Source: Atrina japonica (Eukaryota > Mollusca > Bivalvia > Pterioida > Pinnidae). From it: DNA of 64,000 nucleotides. Each line of letters begins with the position of its first letter. Position 1 is the stretch's first letter. Below, piece after piece: positions 38,822 through 49,740 of the stretch. The notes under the pieces were generated by a model, which made no database searches, was not told where the DNA came from, and saw only the letters and a program-made list of their open reading frames with translations. The translations under genes and the position numbers were made by a program. The DNA is taken from the NCBI GenBank assembly GCA_030159075.1, contig BROG01000264.1:339501-403500 (forward strand), written 5' to 3'.

Positions 38822-39649
38822 TTGTTTTTATTAATGATGCACAGCTACATACAGTCATTGACGGGTATCAAACACGCCACTTTATCCTAAACGTGTATTC
38901 ACTGTCTAACACAAATTTCTTAAATATCATTGGGCAAAGTGGTGGAGCCCATATATTCCAATATACTGAAATTGCGTTAGAAATTCATTCAGTATCAATA
39001 ATTGAGGAACAGAATAAATGGAAAAGATAAACGGCTGAAGTCTATATACCGTTTTCACGTGTCCAGTCTCAGCCAAAGAGTATCTCAGATTATAGCAGGA
39101 AAAAAGATATATTAACTAAGTCGTTGTTTGAAATAATATGGGACACACACACACACACACTTACATTATTGACGGTGTATATCCCATATTAGGTCAAATA
39201 AGATTACTTTAGAGGATATGATGCGTCCCAGGTACTGGACATATTTCAATCTTCAATCGGGCTTATTTCTGACTCTGGTTGCTTATTTTGAATCAACAGA
39301 TAAAATGTGTCAATAAACATTCGTTCATTGTAATATTATGTATGTATTTTCAGTGCAAGTATCACTAAAACATTGTTTGACTACATATAAACCAGAATAA
39401 CTTAGAAAATCTAACATTATGATCTTTTGAGTTGATTTTGAAATTTGAGTTCCGATTGTTAATGTTTATAAAAATTCATTTAGGTCCGTTTCCATAAAGT
39501 TATGATTTTTATCAATATTCCGGAAGTAGATGGAATGCAGATATGCTTAAACGTTGTCCACGCCAGTTACACCCAGCCGATCATGCAGTCTTCTGAAATA
39601 GAACAATATCAAAGTTTTAATATTTTAAACTTAAGATATGAAATTGCAT

Positions 39650-39860
39650 TTAAACAGGTTATGACAAGCTGTATAGGAAAACGTTTCATTCCTTACTGGA
39701 TACTCTCCTATATGTGCTGACAAGTAGGAACGATTTTTCTAGTCAGTGTTAATTTAATATTATGCTTTATTACCTACAGTTTTGAACTCGTCCAGGTCAA
39801 GAAGGGGTTCACAAGACTCCATTCCGCCAGGTTATATGGATTTTACTATTTGTGCACGCA
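39650..39860 (+). repeat. Family C fragment
   Basis: TTACTGGATACTCTCCTATA, AAGTAGGAACGATTTTTCTA and GCCAGGTTATATGGATTTTA. 39861-40451 holds nothing recognised. Confidence 0.65.
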
Positions 39861-40451
39861 ATACAGTAACTACGGTAAATTAGGAAGGAAAATATACCTT
39901 TTCAATTTGACTACAAGGCATTCAAGTAATGCAGAAGTAGTGAAGAAATGATACCTAATATAGGTTATGAACATAATTCCAAAGTCATTTATACAAAGAA
40001 AGATCCAAAATAAATGATCAAGTCGATCGTTATCCTTTTTCTTTTATAAATACATTTTGTTGTTTACCCATAAAATCTTTGTGAACATACAATTGGATAA
40101 TGCTGTAATGACAGTGAAGTTAAATCTTTAAAACGACATATCTGACACGTACGTATCTTTTGACAGCATAATGCATTGAGAATCAACTTGATCTACTCAT
40201 TTCCTATTCAAAATTTATCAATGAAACAGATTGTCTCTTTACTATGCCATGTGGAAGGTCATGTATCATAAGTTTACCGAGAACATGTTTGAAAAAACTC
40301 AAAATATATACACAGGCATATGGGTGTTTTTTATATATATATTCTGAATTTTAATGTTAATTCAAATTTTTCCCCAAAAATCCGAAGAAAATTAATTAAT
40401 TTGACATTGTCTTACATAGATTGTTTTTAAATATGACTAATTTGTATACAG

Positions 40452-40563
40452 ATGCCATGTGACCCAAACTACAGAATCATATCAGCGAGTACCAACTGGC
40501 CAGGGTCAACCCATGATAGTCGGATCTGGAGGTCACAAGGCTTGTGTCATCAGTTTGAACAAG
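40452..40563 (+). pseudogene. HARBI1-like PIF/Harbinger transposase exon
   Basis: Between acceptor TTTGTATACAG and donor CAAG/GTAAGG, one frame reads MPCDPNYRIISASTNWPGS, then THDSRIWRSQGLCHQFEQ. The CD..YRI..........WPGS.HDSRI..... pattern is the catalytic-core segment around the middle Asp of HARBI1-type DDE nucleases, a family with introns. No other transposase exon was found nearby, so this is an orphan exon of a decayed or partly captured element. It could alternatively be one exon of a domesticated HARBI1 gene extending through unrecognised sequence. Confidence 0.7.
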
Positions 40564-40699
40564 GTAAGGTACATTCGAATATAATTCTGAGTGACTAAAA
40601 TTAATTTGTATAAACTCATCCATATCATCTGAAACATGTAGTTAATGACAAAAATGTAAAACACAAGATAAAGGGCTTAAATCATACACATATTAACCG

Positions 40700-41300
40700 A
40701 TTCACATAATTTGACAAGGAGGAGTTACTTTTTTGATTAGACTCACTTATTGGTTATGATGAGATGCACGGGGGAAAAGTTTGATAGAAACGATCATCTT
40801 GATCATTATAACTTTGGTATTATGTTTACAATATTTATAACCACTAAGACGTTGCCACTGCTGGTGGATCGTTTGAGTGCCCGAGGGTATGCATAAACCT
40901 AGTACCTAGTATTTGATACCAGCTGATAATCTTATACTACAGCAAAATTTCCCATTGATAACACCATTTAAATTCTAAATTCATCAAAAGCTAAGATAGT
41001 TATCTTTTAACAGTGGTTACTCAGTTACTCATAGACAATTTGGCTATTCATCCTTGTATTATACTACTGTCCCTATTTACAATTGGAGCTCAGCTGATGA
41101 AGTCTAACTCACAGAAACTCCCGTCTTGAGTATTACAACTTTGGTATTATGTATATAATATTTGTTACCAACTGGATTCTCGTAGCCGTTGTGTAGATAG
41201 AAACGATCAGTACATTACATACAATTTTAACTCGCTGAGGTAAAATAAAAAGCTTTACGAGACTCCAACCCGCCAGGTTATGTGAATTTTACTACAGATC
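40700..41300 (+). repeat. Mosaic of families C and B
   Basis: A family C scrap (40725-40785) is followed by the family B end (GATCATCTTGATCATTATAA), a linker (GCCACTGCTGGTGGATCGTT), a complete family B (40890-41170), then the family C end (41200-41300, CCCGCCAGGTTATGTGAATT). The B end seen before and after the linker suggests a dimeric B unit. Confidence 0.65.
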
Positions 41301-41670
41301 CTTGAAACCAACATTCTGTACAAAAAATATTAATAACAAAATTACAACAGTCCTAACAGGAAAACTTAGCATCTGCAGGAATTACATATAGGTCTAGTTT
41401 GAATCACTTCATTTTGTTTACCATTAAGACGAATTACAAATAAAGTTATATTTATCATTATGACGCTATCTTCAATGTAATATCTATTTAAAATCAGATA
41501 TATGCAGCGTTTTAGCCGAGATAAATTATTATTATTTTAAAAACTATTACATTAACTGTTTCAAGCCATTCAAAAATGAATTAATACAGATGTAAACTAA
41601 AATGAAATATTGAAATCTTAGTCCTATATTCTCTTGAATGAACGTACCATTGACAACACAAGGGTATATT
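41301..41670. other. Non-coding stretch
   Basis: Nothing recognised. Confidence 0.4.
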
Positions 41671-41858
41671 TGTGAAACTTGTATATAACGACTTCCTTAG
41701 GGACACAAGAAAACCAGTCTTTATAGAGAGGTGGTCTTTATATAGAGGTCGATTTATACACAAACGATACTATTGGGAACAGCAAAAAGAAAAAAAACTC
41801 GTCTTTGTGGCCAGGTGGTCTTAATATACAGGTGGTCGTTAAAGCAGGTTTTACTGTA
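41671..41858. mobile_element. GACCACC-type MITE, minus orientation
   Basis: TGTGAAACTTGTATATAACG at the left and CGTTAAAGCAGGTTTTACTG at the right are inverted relatives of the 23131-23285 element, with TA at the right boundary. Confidence 0.65.
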
Positions 41859-43060
41859 CTAGGTACCTGATGACTTCTATTATATCTCCTTGGAACCAGG
41901 AGGAGGAAAACTTTAAATGATCACTTTTGCAGTGTCTATTGACTATTGGGCAGTCAAATGGAAATTTATAACAAAGATTTCAATCATTACATTTTGGTGA
42001 CATAAAAACACCAGAGCGAGTAGTTAATTATATATTTGATGCAATTATTTTGCTTAAGATTATAATTGAAAGGGGTGTGTGTTCATGATATAAATGTACA
42101 TCGTTTTAGTGACTGAGACATTGTACAGATAAATATCGAGCCAAGGAATGATTGAAGGATGAAAAGGGATGATATGTTTGTGGATTTTTTTTCTTGAACA
42201 ATGAATGACTTTTAAGAGTCAGTGTGTCAGTGTGTCAGAAAATCATGCAATAGACTACAAATACAATGTCTTCAATTAGCATATAAGTTACATAAAATAC
42301 AACAACTTCTTTCCATCTCTAGACCGTAATTTATTGTCAAAATACACCTGAAAATTAGGCTATTTAAACAGATTTTGCTGATAAATATCACGTTTTAACA
42401 TCATGTTACTGTTTTATTTGTAAGAAGATAATGTTGTAAGACTGTCAAAATGTATAAAGACCTCAGGTAAATATTTACCTACCTTCACCCAATCTATTCA
42501 AACTATACACATTTTTCACTATAATTCAGCTAAGACATTTAGTCTGTAAAACTATTTTTCCTTATTTATCATTTACTCTAGCTTGATCTTTCTTATTTAG
42601 ATTCATATTTATATATCCTGATTTTTATTTAAAATATAAATGTTACTTAAAATGTATATTGTTTGTAACTCAGGAATAATTGCTTTCCTTTTTTATTACC
42701 CACCTTCTGTATCTAGTCCAAATGAGAGACCAGATACAGTTGGCCTCCCATCAAATCTGAAAAGTGGCCTCTGCCCTGGAGCATGTGTTTAATGACTCCC
42801 CTCCTGTCTTAGGCCTTCTTGCCATATCAAGCTTTACTTTCCTGAAATGTAAATTATTTTGTCTGAAATGTAAATTATTTATTTATTATTATTTAGAAAC
42901 CAAGGTTCTTTAATATTACATGATTCAATTTTCAGCTTGAATGTATTTTATTCTTTTTTGGGGGGAGGGGGTGGGCTGCCAATTTTCTATGTATGGATTT
43001 CTATTTGGGTTGAAAATGAAAGTTAACAGAAGTAAACAATTATGGCACGGGCAATTCAAA
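41859..43060. other. Non-coding stretch, possible repeat at 42710-42860
   Basis: The segment around CAGATACAGTTGGCCTCCCA and CTCTGCCCTGGAGCATGTGT is more GC-rich than its surroundings and may be a retroelement 3' UTR, but no second copy is present here. Otherwise nothing is recognised. Confidence 0.35.
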
Positions 43061-43064
43061 TTAA

Positions 43065-43175
43065 TTAGTTAAATCTAGTTTTTCTCAGTTAAACCCGGTT
43101 TTCACTAGTTAAACCTAGTTTTTCTCAGTAACCCACATTAACTGGAGAAAAACAAGGTTTAAATACTATAAACAT
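43065..43175. repeat. AAACCTAGTTTTTCTC array, left block
   Basis: About five units of GTTAAACCTAGTTTTTCTCA or its inverse, the same monomer as 44120-44765. A family B copy with a nested PLE-A lies between the two blocks. Confidence 0.75.
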
Positions 43176-44119
43176 AATACCAACGTTATAATGCTCAAGA
43201 CGATCGTTTCTGCCAATAAGACTTCATCAGTTGCTCCAATTTAAAACGTATGTGTATTTTCTAAAGAGAAAGTGGTATCATATAAAAAAATCTCAGATAC
43301 CAAAGTCTAAATCAATAGAATGTCCAGGACATAGATACAAATCCGGCAAAAATGGACAAACACGAACCTCTGGAAACCAAGAAGTGGGATCAGGGGCCAT
43401 GGAGGAGTAAGCATCCCCTGTCGGCCTGTCACACCCGCTGTGAGTCCACATTCAAGTCCAGTGAAATACGTGAGGAGTGTATCCTCGTCACAATTGGTAC
43501 AGGCGTCTCAACAACCGCCAACGAAAAGGCAACTCAACACTTCACTTAGTGAAACAGAATAGTCGCAAACAAGACTATTATACCGACTATAAAATTTGTG
43601 AAACGTTGACATTAAACGCGGTTTTCGATATCCCTGTGTCAATAATTTGTTTTAATGAGTAATTTACCTCTGTATATGAAATCTTCATATGTTGTACACG
43701 CCCTGGCATGTCGGATCATTTGTGAAATATAAACTCCATATGCGGGTGAATGGGGGATATTACTACTTAAATGTGGAAAATTTACGATGGGAAAGCCGAA
43801 ATCGTCGCGTTTATCGCATAGCTTAGTTGCTAATTTCCCGTCTGTGTTTATATTAAGTAAAATGTCTAAGTATGAAGCGTGTGTGCTCGACTCTGTTGTA
43901 TCTTTAATTTCTAGTTCGCTGGGATATATCGCACGAGACCAAATGATAACTCTAAAAGTATAGCCGGAATCCGTCTAAGAGTAACGACTGTAAACAATGA
44001 CTATCTTAGCTTTGGAAAATTTTAGAAATTTAACTGGAGTTATCAGTGCCAAATATTACATTAGTATAAGATGATCAGCTGATACCGAAATACCAGGTAC
44101 TAAGTTTATGTATAACCTC
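43176..44119 (-). repeat. Family B copy split by a PLE-A insertion
   Basis: TATAATGCTCAAGACGATCG to AAAGTGGTATCATA (43286) is resumed at 43936 with GAGACCAAATGATAACTC and runs to TACCGAAATACCAGGTACTA. The uninterrupted copy at 47100-47350 shows the empty site. Confidence 0.75.
43286..43935 (-). pseudogene. PLE-A 3' fragment including RT tail
   Basis: Minus strand. The tail ATCTCAGATACCAAAGTCTA comes first on the plus strand, then GGTCACACCCGCTGTGAGTC, and then reversed RT sequence encoding ELEIKDTTESSTHASYLDIL and TKLCDKRDD-like residues. It ends at GAACTAGAAATTAAAGA-equivalent sequence near 43930. It is truncated before the YIDDV core. Confidence 0.75.
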
Positions 44120-44765
44120 GGGGACTCAAAACTAAGAAAAACTGTTTACCTACGCCAAAATCACAAAAATGAATTAAACCTAATTTTCCTCGAGAAAAAC
44201 CTAGTGTAACTGAGAAAAACTATATTTAACTGCACAACAATCACATTAATGAGTATTAATACGATTTTGGCGCAGTTAACCCTAGTTTTTCTCGGTTAAA
44301 TCTAGTTTTTCTCCAGATAATGTGGGTTACAAAAAAACTAGGATTAATGGAGAAAAATTAGGTTGAACTTGTAACCCACTTTAACTGGAGAAAAATTGGG
44401 TTTAACTGAGTAAAACAAGGTTTATCTCGCGAAAAACTAGGATTAACTCATTGTTATAGATTCGGCGTGCTTCATCAGTTAAATCTAGATTTTCTTAGTT
44501 AAACCTTGTTTTTCTTCAGTTAAACCTCTATTTTCTGAGTCACACATATTCATTTTAACTTGAGAAAAACTAAGTTTAGTTACGCCAGAATGACATTAAT
44601 GAGTATTTCGCGCAGTTAAACCTAGTTTTTCTCAGTTAACTTGGGTTACGAGAGAAATTCGGATTAACTGGCGAAAAATTATGTTTAAAGCGTAACCCGC
44701 ATTAACTGGTGAAAAAAAAGGTTTGACAGAGAAAAACTGGGTTTAACTCATAAACGTGATTTTGA
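44120..44765. repeat. AAACCTAGTTTTTCTC array, main block
   Basis: About 25 degenerate units near 20 bp, in both orientations (AACTGAGAAAAACTAGGTTT and its complement). They alternate with GTAACCCACATTAACTGG links. A larger module, GCCARAATSACATTAATGAG, recurs at about 44150, 44228 and 44589. No coding function is seen. Confidence 0.75.
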
Positions 44766-45039
44766 CTTACCAAAAAAATAGACATACATAAAAAGAAAAC
44801 ATAATTTTGAAATGATCTGGTAACCAGTGATTCAACCTTTGGTACAATAAGATTTACTGTATCATTTTCTTAGTTATTATTTGAAAAGACTTCTCTGTTT
44901 GATATTGTAATACTTCTTTTTGATGTCACACACATCTCTCTTTTGGTTATTATTTTTCAAGATTATGAGTTTTTTTTAATTTTGTGTCTCATTTTCTTCT
45001 TTCTTCTTTCGTTATATATCTTTATTAATTGTGACAAAA

Positions 45040-45400
45040 CTACACAGTCTCTGCTCTTCAAAAGAAACAAACAGTTAGCATCTCGATTCATTTTTACTTA
45101 CAGGTATATCGACGACGTCTTGTCCATAAATAATTCGGAATTACCTCGGTGTATCCTGTTGAGCTAGAGATCAATGAGACGACAGAGAGCAACACATCTG
45201 CTTCTTACCTGAAATTACTTCTGTCGACTGGAAAGGACGGTCAACTTCACACCTCCCTTTATGAAAAACACTACGATTTCAATTTCTGTATCACGAACTT
45301 AATATTCCATCTTCTCCTGCCTATGGCATTTCACAACGTTATGCCAGGGCATGCTCTTCTTATGAATGTTTTATCCTAACTTTCCTCGGGCCAAGAACTC
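45040..45400 (+). pseudogene. PLE-2 RT remnant
   Basis: FKRNKQLASRFIFTYRYIDD with VLSINNSEL (catalytic YIDD), then a frameshift to VELEINETTESNTSASYL.LL, LYEKHYDFNFCITN and broken AYGISQRYARACSSYE-type sequence. It lacks the 5' core and the 3' tail. 45401-45629 holds nothing recognised. Confidence 0.7.
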
Positions 45401-45629
45401 TGGCGACCAAATTTAGTTACAAGAATTTGTTTAAGTCTTTATTTTATATGGATTATTTGGCTTAATTCATATATTTCACAACACTACATATTACATTAAG
45501 TACAATGCTGAAAAAATATGTAACAAACCATCTTGTTTTCAGTTTCCAAGAGGGTTAAAATCATTCACATTATCGCGATTTATTTTGTATCATTTATCGT
45601 GTAATTACTGATTTAAGGATGATGGATAC

Positions 45630-45728
45630 AAAGATCAAGCCCCTTCCAAAACATAAACAAAGCGATCTGCTTCCTACTGTCGATCGGCCATTGAATCATG
45701 TTAGTTCTTTCGGAACACCTTGCTGTTT
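45630..45728. repeat. Repeat family D, left half
   Basis: CAAAGATCAAGCCCCTTCC, AAAACATAAACAAAGCGATC and TGCTTCCTACTGTC through TCGGAACACCTTGCTG. The left end is the reverse complement of the right end of the 22-kb copy. Confidence 0.6.
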
Positions 45729-45880
45729 ATATGTTTTCAGACTGCAAAATGTATGCTGTTGCAACATAGAGAATAAAGCCGCGGAAAAGGTGACTTTCAT
45801 CAACACAGTGTGTTGACGGTGACCTTTGAACAAAAACAGCTTTCCTTTTTGCTACCATCACTTTTAAACAAGAAATACAG

Positions 45881-46333
45881 GGGCGTATTCGTTTGGTTAC
45901 TTCTGGAGCTCACCGTGATCGATGCATAAAAAGAAAAAATGGACTAGTCCTGGATTTATTTTTCTCCAGGACTGCTTCTTTTTTTTTATTATATTTTATT
46001 GGTTATTTTAAGGAAGTAATCCAGAATGTTTTAAAAGATGCAACAGAATTGATCGAGAAGTAACGGTAATATGTTTTGCTTAATTGAAAATAGGACAGCC
46101 CTGAAAATAAGCGGTATAGAGATGGAAATCATGATGGAAGACGATCTACTAGATACGGACACTGAACAATTTTCTCAACTTTGGATATATACGTCATCTT
46201 ATCACGTGATCTCTTCCGAGCGCTACATGGGTCTTAATCGGAGATGCCGAATCGATCGCGGGTTTAAAATTTTATCAAACGAACACAGTTGGAGTGATCC
46301 ATGAGTGATTCTCATGAGCAAAAGAATACGCCC
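45881..46333. mobile_element. About 450-bp inverted-repeat element
   Basis: GGGCGTATTCGTTTGGTTAC at the left and, reversed, GGGCGTATTCTTTTGCTCAT at the right. The left flank makes it CAGGGGCG, which resembles hAT termini, but no clean 8-bp duplication is visible. The frame at 46071-46304 lies inside and has no family character. 46334-46686 holds an unplaced frame (46375-46635) that I do not recognise. Confidence 0.5.
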
Positions 46334-46686
46334 AAGGTTGAATATTTTGCACGCCAAAATATAAATCCTGACACTTGAGCATATGTTATCGTCCGATTCA
46401 CATAAGATCGAAACGTGAGACAACGTTTTTATCTATTAATTTTTTAGTTGAATCATTATATATGCGCATCTTAGGTATTATGTTCCCGTGCCGTTCGGAA
46501 ACATCGTCTATTCAACACAAGGAATTATTTTCTTTCATTCATACACCTCCGAAACCTCATTTGGTATCGACCATTTTAGAGAAAGGTAAAGTCCACTGTC
46601 ATAATATAGGCGTGTATGATTTGAAATTAAAATAATACAAACCCACAAAAATAAATAATTCTACAGTAATGAGATGAGGAAATGTT

Positions 46687-46832
46687 ACTGATCATCGAAC
46701 TGGAAAGGTTTCCATGGAACATTTGCGACGGGTGTGACATGCCAGCAGATGACGCTGACTACACGACGAATTAGATGTGCAAATGGTCTCAACATAACGA
46801 ACAATTGCGAATCCGAAATGGGATAGGACCAA
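46687..46832. repeat. Two PLE-2 3' stubs head-to-head
   Basis: The plus-strand part ATCGAACTGGAAAGGTTTCC..GCCAGCAGATGACGCTGAC (to about 46760) is joined directly to a minus-strand part ACGACGAATTAGATGTGC..CCGAAATGGGATAGGACC. Confidence 0.7.
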
Positions 46833-46929
46833 ACACAAACTTTGAAGAAGACCTTTAGAATTTGCTTCCTGTAAAATTTTCTCAAATTCTCTTCAGGAGT
46901 TTCAGAGAAGTCAATTATTTGACAAATTT

Positions 46930-47010
46930 ACTATGGACGACAGACGAAGGACAATGGGTGATGACTATAGCCCATTTCAGCTTTCGGCTTAGGTGAGCTA
47001 AAAGGTTGAC
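46930..47010 (+). repeat. GACAGACGA..GGTGAGCTAAAA repeat end
   Basis: TGGACGACAGACGAAGGACA to TCGGCTTAGGTGAGCTAAAA. The same end recurs at 62330-62395 and 63750-63830, marking a dispersed repeat 3' terminus. Confidence 0.65.
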
Positions 47011-47099
47011 AGCCAAAATAGCCAATGGCTACTGAGTTTTTGTAAATTTCTTAAGAAAATACCGTTTCTCAAAAGTTTGCTTGAAAGCTTAAATATTTT

Positions 47100-47355
47100 C
47101 CTATTATAACCATTATATCATAAACATAATACCAAAGTTATAATGCTCAAGACGATCGTTTCTGTCAATTAGACTTTATCAGTTGAGCTCCAATTTAAAA
47201 TGTATATGTGTTTTCTAAAGGGAAAGTGGTATCGTACAAGGCCAAATAATAAATCTAAAAGTATAGCCGGAATCCATCTAAGAGTAACCACTGTAAAAAG
47301 TTGACTATCTTAGCTTTAGAAAAGTTTGCAATTCAAATGTTGTTATCAGTGCCAA
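47100..47355 (-). repeat. Family B, complete copy
   Basis: TATAATGCTCAAGACGATCG to TAGCTTTAGAAAAGTTTGCA on the minus strand; serves as the empty-site reference for 43176-44119. 47356-47641 holds nothing recognised. Confidence 0.7.
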
Positions 47356-47649
47356 TAGAATAAACACATGTACAATATACAGATATCCGCCGATATATCG
47401 CTCCCTGTTGTAACGCCAGTATTTCCTGAAGGACAAATTTCCTTCCATATCATTTCCCGCTATAACACTAAAACATGCATACCGCCACTACTTCTCCGAT
47501 ACAAATGGTCACTTATACATGTTAAATCCCTCGACCGTATCGCCAGACCAACAGGTGTAAGTTAAACTGTTAGCCGACGGTCGATCGTTTAATATTTCAT
47601 ATTACGACCGCAAAAGGAGATAACTCGAACATTGAGTGTTATGTTTGTT

Positions 47650-47922
47650 TGTTTGTTAATAGTCCCACTCAAGAATCTTTCACTCATATGTAGCCGTCAC
47701 CAAATGACGGTGAAGGGCTTCAAATTTTGGCCTATGTTCGGCACTTACGGCCATTGAGCAGTGAGGGTTCTTTAACATGCCGACACCTACTGCGACACGG
47801 GACCTCGATTTTTACTGTCTCACCCGAAAGGCAGGAAACCAACCTGCCACTGGCTGGACTAGAACTCACGACCACACGATCAAGAGTCCAGCGCGCTACC
47901 GACTGAACCAGGCCGGCTCTCC
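47650..47922 (-). mobile_element. tRNA-derived SINE-1, full length
   Basis: On the minus strand the head reads GAGCCGGCCTGGTTCAGTCG with a B box GTGAGTTCTAGTCC. The core GTAGGTGTCGGCATGTTAAA and a CAAACAAACAAACA tail follow. Imperfect AGTGTYAT flanks are possible target duplications. 47923-48282 holds nothing recognised. Confidence 0.8.
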
Positions 47923-48282
47923 AGTGTCATAAACCGGTATCCAGTTGTATGAACAAAGTGTAGGCCTAGTAGTTAGACCAGGACCAGCTTACGATTGTTA
48001 CAATTTTCAAATCTCGCTTCCGTGAGAGTTGGAAAAAATCGACACGGCGTGTGTTTACACAGCAATTATCTCACGTCATGAAATAATTATGATTAGATGG
48101 GATATGTAAACCAAACGCCTTTGTATTACCAGCCCGTCAAAGAGATTTTAAACATAAATGATGAAAGTAAACATTAGAAATGTTTTCGAGTTAATGTTAG
48201 AAACAGATATAGATTTTCCGGCCGTAGAATATATACATCTGTATCTGAATGGTAATCAAAAGACACCGAGTGAGTAAAAATA

Positions 48283-49690
48283 TTAAGGAACTAGGCGTGT
48301 GGGTATTAGTCGCACTGGTAGCTGCCCTGCAGCGCCGACTTGAACTCCTCTGGCTGGTCTTCTTTGAATGCCCTCGAACTTGTCAATATCCTTCTTCATA
48401 AATGGGTCCCACACAATACTTGCATAGTCAAGTATGGATCTTACAAATGCGATATATGCAGTCTCTTTAAATTTAAAGTCAGATTTTAGATTGTGGCGTA
48501 TAAATCCAAGAATACTGTTTTCATGGCTGCATATCTTGTTGATGCGATTCGTACACTTTAGGTTGTCACTAATTTGTACTCCGACATTGTCCTGTACTTG
48601 CTTTAATATATGGTCGTTTAGGGAATATAAGTAAGATGATGGTATTTTACTTCTATAAATACTCGTTAAATAGAACTCGGTCGCATTAAATTTCATGTCC
48701 CACATTTTTTCCCGATGTTCTAAATATTTAAGATCTTCTTGCAACTGTATATGGTTTGAGTGGCTGGTAATTTCCCTGTATAGACTGCAGTCATCTGCGA
48801 AAAGACATAGGAAACGCCTAGAGGTAGGTCGTTTATATGGCACAGGAATAATAGCGGGCCGAGCACCGTGCCCTGCAGGACCCCGGAGTCGACTATGCAT
48901 TTTGATGACGTCTCACCTTCTACTACGACTCTAGTTTCTGGGCCCGAAGTCACCAAATTTACTCAATACTCAAGCTCAACTTTGACTATATAATCTGAGT
49001 AAATCTTTTGGGGTTGAGTGATTAGGAAACATATCAATATTTTCCATCATTCCTTTATAAATTTTTGCATCACACTTATGATTTTCCTGTAAAAAATGAA
49101 TAAATATATCATGAGTACAGTACTCAAAATTTGAGTACGTACTCAAACATTTTTCTAATATTTCTGAAGTTTCCTTCAAATGAGTATTTATTTTGACCAT
49201 TATTTACAATTGTATGCCAACAATATACAAACATGTCCAGTTACAGAATGAAGTTCACTTGATTTTACCTTAAAATCATGAAAAGTTAGTTGAGCTTGAG
49301 TACTGAGTAAATTTGGTGACTTCGGGCCCTGAGCTTATACAATAATTTACGATGTGGTACGGTGTCAAACGGTTTACTAAAGTCAAGTATTACTTAGTCC
49401 ACTTTTTACGGGTCATAGCTATGCATTATGTCCTTCATTCTGATGATAGGTTGACTCTCACATCGACACATGAAGGCCGCTCCAGAAACCATGCTGTAGT
49501 TTGTTCAATATATGATTTTGTTCTAAATGTTTCAACATGTGACGAGATAATTATGATATGCTCTAGAAATGAGTAAGAGATGTAGTTCTATAGTTGGCTG
49601 CCTCATACTTGTTAACCTTTTTGAATAGGCCTACAGGTGTTATATTAGCATTTTTTTCAATCCTCTGTAATTTACCTCAATATATTGCCA
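48283..49690 (-). pseudogene. Jockey-type LINE reverse transcriptase remnant
   Basis: Read from 49690 down: NANITPV..FKKVNKYEAANYR, then HMLKHLEQNHILNKLQHGF, then VILDFSKPFDTVPHRKLLYK. After the inserted MITE comes RVVVEGETSS..DSGVLQGT and VLGPLLFLCHINDLP (48956-48880). A frameshift then leads to RFLCLFADDCSLYREI (the ADD catalytic pair) and AYIAFVRSILDYASIVWDPF, KKDIDKFEGIQRRPAR. These are non-LTR RT motifs in order. Missing bases, frameshifts and the insertion make it non-functional. Confidence 0.8.
48941..49328. mobile_element. 388-bp MITE inside the LINE
   Basis: Terminal inverted repeats of about 40 bp begin GGCCCGAAGTCACCAAATTT at both ends, with one mismatch seen in the first 40. They are flanked by a 3-bp CTG duplication (48938-48940, 49329-49331). 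A 3-bp duplication and GC-rich tips fit a PIF/Harbinger-type non-autonomous element. The 74-codon minus frame inside (49200-48976) is unrecognised. Confidence 0.8.
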
Positions 49691-49740
49691 AACGCGTTAT
49701 ACCGCCAAAATTAAGGAAAACAAATATATATATATATACA

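Noticed and set aside
46071..46304. 77-codon protein gene
   Set aside because: Lies inside an inverted-repeat element, no recognisable domain, no splice or conservation support.
46375..46635. 86-codon frame ending at a GTAAAG donor-like site
   Set aside because: No family resemblance and no acceptor or partner exon could be supported.
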